The translations under genes were made by a program, and so were the position numbers. This document shows, piece by piece, positions 27,899 through 35,222 of a stretch of DNA of 64,000 nt. The notes under the pieces were generated by a model. The model was not told the DNA's origin. It saw nothing but the letters and a program-made list of their open reading frames with translations, and made no database searches. This DNA comes from Arenibacter sp. ARW7G5Y1 (GTDB taxonomy: Bacteria > Bacteroidota > Bacteroidia > Flavobacteriales > Flavobacteriaceae). The stretch spans positions 67,899 to 131,898 of the forward strand of contig NZ_QJJZ01000010.1 in assembly GCF_003201775.1 (NCBI RefSeq). Reading direction: 5' to 3'. Positions within the stretch are counted from its first letter, which is position 1. Every line of letters starts with the position of its first letter.

Positions 27899-29056
27899 CT
27901 ATTCCAACCAGGAGCGGTAATATTTACCATCATCAATCGTCATAGCTGCCTTGGTTATTTGCAATGGTCTAAAAGTATCTATCATTACCGCCAACTCCTC
28001 GGTTTTGGATTTTCCTATACTTGCCTCATAGGTCCCGGGATGTGGCCCGTGTGGAATGCCCGCAGGATGCAGTGAAATATATCCTTTTTCTATATTCTTT
28101 CTGCTCATAAAGTCGCCATCCACATAATACAACACCTCGTCTGAATCTATGTTGGAATGATTATAAGGGGCAGGAATGGACTGGGGGTGATAGTCGTACA
28201 AACGCGGCACAAAGGAACAGACGACAAAAGCAGAGGTCTCAAAAGTCTGATGCACCGGAGGTGGTTGGTGTACACGTCCTGTTATGGGTTCAAAATTATG
28301 TATGGAAAAGCCATAGGGATAATTGAACCCGTCCCAACCAACCACGTCAAATGGGTGCGAGGCATACACCAAATGGTGCAATTGCCCTTGCTTTTTTACC
28401 TTGATCGCGAAATCGCCCAACTCATCATGGGTCTGTAAATTCTGTGGCAATTTGAAATCCCGCTCACAAAACGGGGAATGTTCCAAATGCTGTCCAAACC
28501 AGTTCCTATATCTTTTTGGGGTATAAATGGGATGATAGGATTCCGCGACCAAGAGCCTGTTATCTTCACTGTCAAAATGAATCTGATAAATCATTCCACG
28601 GGGAATAATAAGGTAATCCCCATATTCGAACCTCAATTCCCCCAACATGGTTTTCAAGACACCTGTGCCTTCATGGACAAACAACAGTTCATCGGCATCC
28701 GCATTTTTATAAAAATATTCCATCATGGACTTTTTGGGTGCTGCCAGTGAGATATGAACATCGGAATTGAACAACATTACACTTCTACTTTCCAGATAAT
28801 CGTTCATGGGCTCTACTTCAAAACCCTTGAGCAACCTGGACTTTATATTAAGGGATACCATAGCCTTTGGGGAAACATCAAAAGACTTCCCTACTTCCTT
28901 TACCATAGTAGGCCTATGCAAGTGGTACATAAGCGACGACATTCCGTCAAAACCTATGGTCCCGAACAATTGCTCGTAATGGAGGCCTCCGTCCTGTTTC
29001 TTAAAAACAGTATGTCTTTTGGAGGGTATTTTACCTAATCTGTGATACAAGGGCAT
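27899..29056 (-). CDS. hmgA: Homogentisate 1,2-dioxygenase
   Basis: Opens the ring of homogentisate in tyrosine/phenylalanine degradation, using Fe(II). The Fe site lies in the double cupin; HPAGIPHGPHPGTYEAS near the C terminus carries metal ligands, and an N-terminal cupin with LLFVHEGTGVLKT is seen. 385 residues, the shorter Bacteroidota form (proteobacterial about 430). It stands as a monocistronic gene here; the other tyrosine degradation genes are not in the window. Confidence 0.9.
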   Translation of the reverse strand: MPLYHRLGKIPSKRHTVFKKQDGGLHYEQLFGTIGFDGMSSLMYHLHRPTMVKEVGKSFDVSPKAMVSLNIKSRLLKGFEVEPMNDYLESRSVMLFNSDVHISLAAPKKSMMEYFYKNADADELLFVHEGTGVLKTMLGELRFEYGDYLIIPRGMIYQIHFDSEDNRLLVAESYHPIYTPKRYRNWFGQHLEHSPFCERDFKLPQNLQTHDELGDFAIKVKKQGQLHHLVYASHPFDVVGWDGFNYPYGFSIHNFEPITGRVHQPPPVHQTFETSAFVVCSFVPRLYDYHPQSIPAPYNHSNIDSDEVLYYVDGDFMSRKNIEKGYISLHPAGIPHGPHPGTYEASIGKSKTEELAVMIDTFRPLQITKAAMTIDDGKYYRSWLE

Positions 29057-29084
29057 AACTATATCCTTATTAATGATTCCTATT

Positions 29085-29116
29085 TAAAAATACAATAAAA
29101 TAAGGAGTATCTACAA
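29085..29116 (-). promoter_or_regulatory. hmgA promoter
   Basis: On the minus strand, TTG (29116-29114), 21 bp, then TATTTTTA (29092-29085), a TAnnTTTR -7 element about 29 bp from the hmgA start codon. Spacing matches Bacteroidota sigma-A promoters. Confidence 0.5.
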
Positions 29117-29403
29117 TATTGAAGTTCAATTATTAATGATACAATGGTTGGAATTTCATAGTTTTTTAATCCATATCCATTTCTGGAATTTACATGGAAC
29201 AGAATTAGCGTAAATTGATGAATCAATCCCAAAAGTTGTGTGTAAATTACCAAAAGATATAATTTACTATCTCAAGTTTGTGTCCTGTTCATTTTATGCA
29301 ATAAGGTATTCATGAACCTCCTGTGTAGGTTTTTTTGGACAAGCAAAGAAATGTATGATTCACGAAATCCAAGAAAAAACAATGATATTAAGGCAGTACA
29401 AAC

Positions 29404-29433
29404 AAAAAAAGCCTCCCAAAATGGAAAGCCTTT
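29404..29433 (-). terminator. Intrinsic terminator, minus strand
   Basis: On the minus strand AAAGGCTTTCC, loop ATTTT, GGGAGGCTTT, followed by T residues (seven T in all). The stem is complete with G.U pairs. It ends either the candidate small RNA or the Nudix gene transcript. Confidence 0.65.
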
Positions 29434-29519
29434 CATCGGTGCTTGTCGGTCCAAATATACATCCGGACAAAATCGACAAATACAACCTTGCCTCAATTTG
29501 CATTGAGACACAACACAAC
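29404..29519 (-). ncRNA. Candidate structured small RNA of about 115 nt
   Basis: Minus-strand transcript proposed from a -7 TATCTTTG (29531-29524) to a U-rich terminator. It would fold into three hairpins: 29492-29507 (CTCAAT, 4-nt loop, ATTGAG), 29443-29479 (TTGTCG with CGACAA outside, GTCC with GGAC inside), and the terminator 29404-29433. The pairing of the third hairpin uses G.U pairs only on the minus strand, which fixes the direction. No matching family is recalled, no -33 element is clear, and a 3' untranslated region of the Nudix gene (stop at 29605) is the alternative. Confidence 0.45.
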
Positions 29520-29604
29520 TGGACAAAGATAGTAAAGGTTTTTAGATTTTCATTATTTGGGCAAGCTTATTTGGACAATCCCTTATTGTCATATTTCAGA
29601 TTGG

Positions 29605-30300
29605 TTAAAGTATAAAATTAAAACCTGATTCTTCCAACCTTTTGTACTTGTCATAATCGAACCTGTACAAAAAGGCACCTTTTTTAGAGGTGGATTTATC
29701 CTTCTCTTCCAATTTAATAAGCAAATTGAAGGATAATAATTTCTTTCTAAAATTACGATCATCCAATTTGGTCTGATGAATGGCCTCATATAAAGATTGA
29801 AGCTGTGGTATGGTAAATTTTTCTGGGAGTAGTTCAAATCCAATGGGCCTATGGGCTGTTTTCTGTCTTAATCGCTCCAAGGCATCGGCAATCATAACGT
29901 TATGATCAAGTACCAATTGGGGAACATCATCCAGGGCGAACCATTTTGCGCCATGCAATTTAACTTGTTCCCTATCATAGTCCTTAATTCTGATCAGCGC
30001 ATATTGGGCAATGGAAATACATCTTGCACCTGAATCCCTCTCTACATCGCTGTACACCTTTAGTTCCTCTAAAAAAATATTCTCCAAGCCGGTAAACTCC
30101 GAAAGCACACGGCGAGCAGCCTCTGGGACACTCTCTTCTTCATCCACAAAACTGCCGATTAAGGACCACTCTCCCTTCAAAGGGTCTATTCTTCTCCTAA
30201 AAACCAAAAGTTTTAATATGCCATCATCAAAACCAAAAACAATACAGTCTGTTGCCACGAGTATTTTAGGCTGGGCAATATAAGTTCGTTTATTCTCCAA
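29605..30300 (-). CDS. Nudix-type transcriptional regulator (NrtR-like)
   Basis: 231 residues: an N-terminal Nudix domain (about 12-145) with a degenerate Nudix box, GSFVDEEESVPEAARRVLSE, that lacks the expected REUxEE acid pattern, and a C-terminal winged helix (about 160-231: EKFTIPQLQSLYEAIHQ, NFRKKLLSF). This domain plan and the degenerate box mark NrtR/AraR-type regulators, which sense ADP-ribose or sugar metabolites rather than hydrolyse. In Bacteroidota relatives control sugar use. Target genes cannot be told. Confidence 0.8.
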   Translation of the reverse strand: MENKRTYIAQPKILVATDCIVFGFDDGILKLLVFRRRIDPLKGEWSLIGSFVDEEESVPEAARRVLSEFTGLENIFLEELKVYSDVERDSGARCISIAQYALIRIKDYDREQVKLHGAKWFALDDVPQLVLDHNVMIADALERLRQKTAHRPIGFELLPEKFTIPQLQSLYEAIHQTKLDDRNFRKKLLSFNLLIKLEEKDKSTSKKGAFLYRFDYDKYKRLEESGFNFIL

Positions 30301-30527
30301 AAGCCTTTATTTCATCTATAATGCACTAAAATATCAAAAAAACAATTCAAATCCTCAAAAGCCCCAATTTTAAACCCCTAAGCAAGATCGCAAAAGCTAA
30401 GAATTGAATATCCACGACCAAATCCAAGATATTATTTTTCATCCAAATACCACCCATTGCCCCAAACACAATTAGCAGTCATTTAACATGAAACCTCCTT
30501 AATTTTAAATAACTTTTAATAAAAAAA

Positions 30528-30755
30528 ATGAAAAATACCGCTATGTTTTGGGTGGCAGTTACAACCCTGATTTTAATTACCACTGGTATAATGGCCACTA
30601 TGAACCTCCCCTTTAATTGGGTCTTTTACATTTGTGTCCTAGGGCAAATTTTACTTGTATATATGGTATTTAGGGTTCTTACGGACAACTACGTCACCAA
30701 CAGGACCTTTAGGGACCTGTATGAGGATCATCCTATGAAGAGTGAAATTAATTAG
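30528..30755 (+). CDS. Small two-helix membrane protein
   Basis: 75 residues, unrecognised, with helices at about 3-25 and 30-52 and a charged tail ending DLYEDHPMKSEIN. It is preceded by a possible -7 TAACTTTT about 17 bp ahead of the ATG. The 3' end overlaps the end of the convergent Usp gene by 8 bp. The position beside FNR-controlled genes suggests, without proof, a link to respiration. Confidence 0.6.
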   Translation: MKNTAMFWVAVTTLILITTGIMATMNLPFNWVFYICVLGQILLVYMVFRVLTDNYVTNRTFRDLYEDHPMKSEIN

Positions 30756-31650
30756 AAGTTGTTACTTCCTTATCCTGTTTGCTGCTTGGTGGAGTGCCCA
30801 TACCCAATTCGGGTATTACCAATAAAGGTATTTGGGTGTGAAAGGCCAAACGTTTAATTACGGGTTCGCGCGTCATTTTTTCCATATAACTGTGCTGATA
30901 ATTGAGCATGGCCAACAAGTGAATGTCCAATTCGTTTGCAAATACCTCCAGGGTTTGGGAAACCGAATTCAATTCTGAAACCGTATGCACATAATGCTCA
31001 ACCTCACCAATGTACTTCCTTAACATATTGAGGTTGAATTGCTGGACTTCCGTAAGCGATTTAATCTCGTATTGTACATGTACGATCCTAATAGCTGCTT
31101 TAAAGGATTTTGCCATTTCCAACAACGGTCTCAGTTCGGAAGTTGTGTAAAACCTATTAAAATCTGTTGCAAAAGCTATTTCCGAGGGAGTCTTAAACTT
31201 AAAATGTTGGGGAATGGCCAGTACCGGACAGTTCTTTATGGATTTTATTATTCTAACGGTATTGCTCCCCATAAATACTTCCTCCAAACCGGATGCACCT
31301 TTTGTCCCCGTAATCACCAAACTAATTTTATGGGTTTCTATGATATTCTTTATTTCATCTACCAATAGACTAAAGGAAGAAATAGTAATAAACCTATGTT
31401 TTGGATTATGGTACTTTTCCTGGATCTTCGCCAAAAGTTGATCCAAACCTTTTTCGGAATTATTTTTAACCACATCCTCACACGCCCTGCCACTGCCACC
31501 TGTAGCCATAAACCGGCTATGGGCAATGGTAGGAGTATACGTATTTAAAATATAAAACTCGCACTCTTCATGCCTATAAAGCGAAATTGCATATTTGGTT
31601 GCATTCCAGGCATTGGGAGAAAAATCTGTAGGTAATAATATCTTTTTCAA
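30748..31650 (-). CDS. Universal stress protein, tandem UspA domains
   Basis: 300 residues with two UspA folds: the first starts KKILLPTDFSPNAWNA and ends GTKGASGLEEVFMGSNT, the ATP-type G-2x-G-9x-G pattern; the second starts IAFATDFNRF and lacks the intact nucleotide motif. Two-domain Usp proteins in this phylum are often linked to oxygen or energy limitation. An FNR-type box with fixed spacing stands upstream, making control by the adjacent FNR-like regulator likely. Confidence 0.9.
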   Translation of the reverse strand: MKKILLPTDFSPNAWNATKYAISLYRHEECEFYILNTYTPTIAHSRFMATGGSGRACEDVVKNNSEKGLDQLLAKIQEKYHNPKHRFITISSFSLLVDEIKNIIETHKISLVITGTKGASGLEEVFMGSNTVRIIKSIKNCPVLAIPQHFKFKTPSEIAFATDFNRFYTTSELRPLLEMAKSFKAAIRIVHVQYEIKSLTEVQQFNLNMLRKYIGEVEHYVHTVSELNSVSQTLEVFANELDIHLLAMLNYQHSYMEKMTREPVIKRLAFHTQIPLLVIPELGMGTPPSSKQDKEVTTSN

Positions 31651-31698
31651 ACTATTTTATATTTTATAAAAACCCTCTTAGAGGTTAAGACCACTGCG

Positions 31699-31741
31699 TA
31701 AAATTATAGGAAGTGAAAAACCTGAACTATGACATTTATCA
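31699..31741 (-). promoter_or_regulatory. FNR-type promoter of usp
   Basis: Box read toward the gene: TGATA-AA-TGTCA (31741-31730), centre 31735.5. The -7 element TAATTTTA (31706-31699) begins 29.5 bp from the centre, the same distance as at the four other FNR-type promoters of this window. Confidence 0.75.
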
Positions 31742-31917
31742 GCTTTTTGCATGGATCCACCACCACAAAAAAACTTGTGGGTTGTCCATGTAGCAAGGTT
31801 AGATGTAACTGTTTATACGCTATAAAATGAAGAAATAAGACTCATAAGTCCAAGTGAAATTTTGGGAACCCAACAATGCCAACTACAATAGGGTAAAAGG
31901 AAAGACAAACCTTGGCG

Positions 31918-32604
31918 TCAACATCCCTTTGCCACCTGCCCCAGGGCCTTTCTGTCCGCTATGGCAACTTTCTTTCCATTGGCATTTATCAGCCCCAGTT
32001 TTTTGAATTCTGAAATAATTCGGATGGCAGATTCTGTGGCCGTACCAACTACATTGGCTATATCTTCCCTGGACAATGTTAAGGCCAAATAGCCGTTCTT
32101 ATCATTGCCGAAATTTTCCTCCAAATAAATAAAGGCCTCTGCTATCCTCTGCTTTACAGTTTTTTGGGACATATTAACTATAACATCATCTGCCTCCTTT
32201 AAGTCGTGTGCAATATGCCTCAAAACTTCCACGGCAAAATTGGGATTACTGTTTAATGTATCTACTATAGCATCCTTAGGAATAAAACAGACCTCCATAT
32301 CATTAACTGCAATTGCACTTAAGTTGGCCACTTCTTCGGTAATCACGGAACGCTGACCCAAAACCGCACCTTTGGTTGCCAGTTTTACTATTTGATCTTT
32401 GCCGTTGGGACTTAATTTGGACAACTTGGAAACCCCATCCCTCACACAGTATACACCATTGAGCTTATCTCCTTCCCCAAAAATAATTTCCCCTTTTTTT
32501 AAAAATTTGGTAGTTTTAGTATCTGAAACCCTCTTCAATTCTTCCTTGTTCATTGCGCGCAAGGAATTGAATTGGCGAATAATACAATTTTCACATCTGC
32601 CCAT
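31918..32604 (-). CDS. Crp/Fnr family regulator, FNR-like
   Basis: 228 residues when started at the ATG 32604. A cyclic-nucleotide-like beta barrel (about 20-125) is followed by a long helix and a C-terminal helix-turn-helix (LSREDIANVVGTATESAIRII). Four cysteines (C4, C7 in CENC, C53, C106) could hold an Fe-S cluster, as in FNR. The Glu-x3-Arg in TESAIR matches the Glu and Arg that contact DNA in Crp/Fnr, while the FNR Ser is Ile. An earlier TTG at 32664 is excluded because it lies inside the FNR box upstream of the inferred transcription start. Divergent from ccoI. Confidence 0.9.
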   Translation of the reverse strand: MGRCENCIIRQFNSLRAMNKEELKRVSDTKTTKFLKKGEIIFGEGDKLNGVYCVRDGVSKLSKLSPNGKDQIVKLATKGAVLGQRSVITEEVANLSAIAVNDMEVCFIPKDAIVDTLNSNPNFAVEVLRHIAHDLKEADDVIVNMSQKTVKQRIAEAFIYLEENFGNDKNGYLALTLSREDIANVVGTATESAIRIISEFKKLGLINANGKKVAIADRKALGQVAKGC

Positions 32605-32627
32605 ATATTCACAATTACCTGATGTGA

Positions 32628-32701
32628 CAAATTTAAAGGTTATATCTTGGGAAAAAACTGACAATTGTCATGTTTTGGGATGGCAATCGGGGCCATCTTT
32701 G
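32628..32701. promoter_or_regulatory. Shared FNR box with divergent fnr and ccoI promoters
   Basis: Perfect palindrome TGACAATTGTCA at 32659-32670 (centre 32664.5). On the plus side the -7 element CATCTTTG starts at 32694 (29.5 bp away); on the minus side TAAATTTG starts at 32635 (29.5 bp away). One symmetric site thus sits at the same class-II-like distance (about -41) from both promoters, so the regulator should activate ccoI and its own gene together. Confidence 0.85.
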
Positions 32702-32726
32702 CAACCAGGTATTAAGCAAATAATCT

Positions 32727-35108
32727 ATGGATAAAGTAACTTGCTATCACTGTGGTGACGATTGCGGGAAAACTCCCATAAATCACGATGATAAAAACTT
32801 TTGTTGTGTTGGCTGCAAAACTGTCTATGAGATTTTTGCCAATAACGACCTATCCTACTATTACGACCTTCAGTCGGCAGCAGGTGCCTCTCCCTCGGAA
32901 ATTGAAGGTAAGTACGACTTTCTGGAATCCACGGACATTATAGAAAAACTTATAGAGTTCAACGACCATGGTATCCAAATCATAAATTTATACATCCCTC
33001 ATATACACTGTAGTTCCTGTATCTGGATATTGGAAAATCTAAATAAGCTAAACGCTGGTATCAATAGTTCGCAGGTAGACTTCCCTAAAAAGACCGTTAG
33101 GGTCACTTATAATTCTGACAGGATTTCCCTTAAGGAATTGGTGCTCCTAATATCTAGAATTGGATATGAACCCTACATTTCCTTGGATGACTATGACAAA
33201 AAGAAAAAAGGCATAAACCGTAGTTTATCCTATAAATTGGGCATTGCCGGTTTTGCTTTTGGAAATGTAATGTTTCTTTCCTTTCCAGAATATTTTGAGG
33301 TGGGGGAATTTTGGCTGGATCAATTTAAAGGGGTCTTTAGATGGCTAATGTTTGCCTTTTCCCTGCCAGTAGTTTTCTATGCTGCCCAAGATTATTTTAT
33401 TTCGGCATACAAGGGATTGAGATCTGGGTTCCTAAATATAGATATCCCAATTGCATTGGGCATTTTGGTGCTGTTCCTTCGGAGTACCGCTGAAATTATT
33501 TTCGATTGGGGGTCGGGTTTTTTCGACAGCCTTACGGGCTTGGTCTTCTTTTTGCTTTTAGGTAAATTCTTTCAACAAAAAACGTATTCCTATCTATCTT
33601 TTGAACGGGATTACAAATCCTACTTTCCTATAGCCGTTACCAGAATAACAACTAACAATACCGAGGAGAACATACAGGTTTACGACATAACAAGTGGGGA
33701 TAGACTCCTAATAAGAAGTGGGGAATTAATTCCGGTGGATGGTATTCTTATCAATGGGAATGCAAGAATAGATTACAGTTTTGTAACTGGCGAATCGGAA
33801 CCAGTAGACAAAAAATCCGGCGATAAAGTTTATGCCGGCGGACGACAGTTGAGCAGCGCTATTGAAATTGAGACCTTAAAATCTGTTTCCCAGAGTTACC
33901 TAACTCAACTTTGGAGCAACGCTGTTTTCCAACAGGATAAATCGGGGAGCTTTCAAACCTTGACAGATAGTATAGGCAAAAGATTTACCATAGCCGTACT
34001 GACCATTGCTTTCGTCTCAGCTATCATATGGTTAATAATAGATCCTAGTAAAACAATAAATGTATTTACCGCTGTACTCATTATTGCCTGCCCTTGTGCC
34101 ATTGCCTTGGCCGCTCCTTTTACCTTGGGCAATATGTTACGAATTTTTGGCCGCCACGGCTTTTACCTTAGGGACACCCAGACCATAGAACAACTGGCAC
34201 AGATAGATACCGCCATTTTTGATAAAACAGGCACTATTACGACCGCCGAAAAGGGACATGTGTACTATGAGGGATTGGAATTGACCAGTGCGGAAGAGTC
34301 TCTTTTAAAAAACACCCTACGTTCTTCCAATCACCCATTAAGCAGAAAGCTTTACGATATGTTGGCAGAACAAAACATTGTGCCACTGGAAGAATATGAA
34401 GAATATCTGGGCCAGGGGATTAAAGGGTCAACAGTTACGGATAGCATTAAAATTGGTTCGGCGGCCTTTGTCGGCAATACCGAAACAGACAATACGGAAA
34501 ACACCTCGGTACACTTTAGCACCAACGATCAATACAAGGGCTGTTTTGTTTTTCAGAACCAATATCGGGATGGGGTGGGGGAAACTTTCCATACAATGTC
34601 CAAAGATTTGGAATTGGCAATTCTTTCGGGCGACAACGCTGGCGAAAAATCCAATCTGACCAAATTATTGCCAAAAGGGACCCCTTTATATTTTAATCAA
34701 AAACCGGATAGCAAACTCCAATTTATAAAGTCGCTCCAAGATCAAAATAAAAAAGTTATGATGGTGGGTGACGGACTAAATGACGCCGGAGCCTTGGCAC
34801 AAAGTAATGTAGGCATAGCCATTTCCGAAAATGTAAATGTTTTTTCCCCCGCCTGTGATGGTATTCTGGATGCCAAAAATTTCAAATCCCTTTACCAATA
34901 TATTCTGGCTTCAAGAAAAGCCATTAAGATCATAAAACTTAGTTTCATGCTTTCCCTGATGTACAACCTAGTGGGATTGTACTTTGCGGTTACCGGACAA
35001 TTGGAACCCGTAATTGCGGCCATTCTAATGCCATTAAGCTCTATCAGCATCGTTGTATTCACCACCGTGGCAACAAACCTTCTAGGTAGAAAACTAGTGT
35101 GGAAATAG
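32727..35108 (+). CDS. ccoI: Heavy-metal P-type ATPase CcoI (copper to cbb3 oxidase)
   Basis: 793 residues. N-terminal zinc-ribbon-like region (CYHCGDDC ... CCVGCKTVYE), then a metal-binding domain with HCSSCIWILENL, then the P1B-ATPase core: CPC ligand in IIACPCAIALAAP, phosphorylation DKTGTIT, and the hinge GDGLNDAGAL. CcoI/FixI proteins load copper for assembly of the cbb3 oxidase whose subunits are encoded at 38257-41740. It ends at a strong hairpin terminator shared with the convergent cytochrome gene. Confidence 0.95.
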   Translation: MDKVTCYHCGDDCGKTPINHDDKNFCCVGCKTVYEIFANNDLSYYYDLQSAAGASPSEIEGKYDFLESTDIIEKLIEFNDHGIQIINLYIPHIHCSSCIWILENLNKLNAGINSSQVDFPKKTVRVTYNSDRISLKELVLLISRIGYEPYISLDDYDKKKKGINRSLSYKLGIAGFAFGNVMFLSFPEYFEVGEFWLDQFKGVFRWLMFAFSLPVVFYAAQDYFISAYKGLRSGFLNIDIPIALGILVLFLRSTAEIIFDWGSGFFDSLTGLVFFLLLGKFFQQKTYSYLSFERDYKSYFPIAVTRITTNNTEENIQVYDITSGDRLLIRSGELIPVDGILINGNARIDYSFVTGESEPVDKKSGDKVYAGGRQLSSAIEIETLKSVSQSYLTQLWSNAVFQQDKSGSFQTLTDSIGKRFTIAVLTIAFVSAIIWLIIDPSKTINVFTAVLIIACPCAIALAAPFTLGNMLRIFGRHGFYLRDTQTIEQLAQIDTAIFDKTGTITTAEKGHVYYEGLELTSAEESLLKNTLRSSNHPLSRKLYDMLAEQNIVPLEEYEEYLGQGIKGSTVTDSIKIGSAAFVGNTETDNTENTSVHFSTNDQYKGCFVFQNQYRDGVGETFHTMSKDLELAILSGDNAGEKSNLTKLLPKGTPLYFNQKPDSKLQFIKSLQDQNKKVMMVGDGLNDAGALAQSNVGIAISENVNVFSPACDGILDAKNFKSLYQYILASRKAIKIIKLSFMLSLMYNLVGLYFAVTGQLEPVIAAILMPLSSISIVVFTTVATNLLGRKLVWK

Positions 35109-35155
35109 CCATCCGGACCACAACTTTTGGGGTAGATCATAATTAATAATTACGC

Positions 35156-35190
35156 AAAAAGGGCAACTGATGCAAGACAGTTGCCCTTTT
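35156..35190. terminator. Bidirectional intrinsic terminator
   Basis: AAAAAGGGCAACTG, an 8-nt loop, then CAGTTGCCCTTTT: a ten-pair stem with A runs on the left and T runs on the right, so it works on both strands for convergent ccoI and the cytochrome c gene. Confidence 0.9.
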
Positions 35191-35222
35191 CCGATATAAG
35201 AACTAAGTTATTTTAACTTTCC

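Noticed and set aside
29272-29526. Minus-strand frame over the candidate small RNA
   Set aside because: Lacks similarity to known proteins and runs through hairpins and the terminator.
32662-32664. TTG start of the FNR-like gene
   Set aside because: It falls within the FNR palindrome, upstream of the predicted transcription start; the ATG at 32604 fits family N termini.
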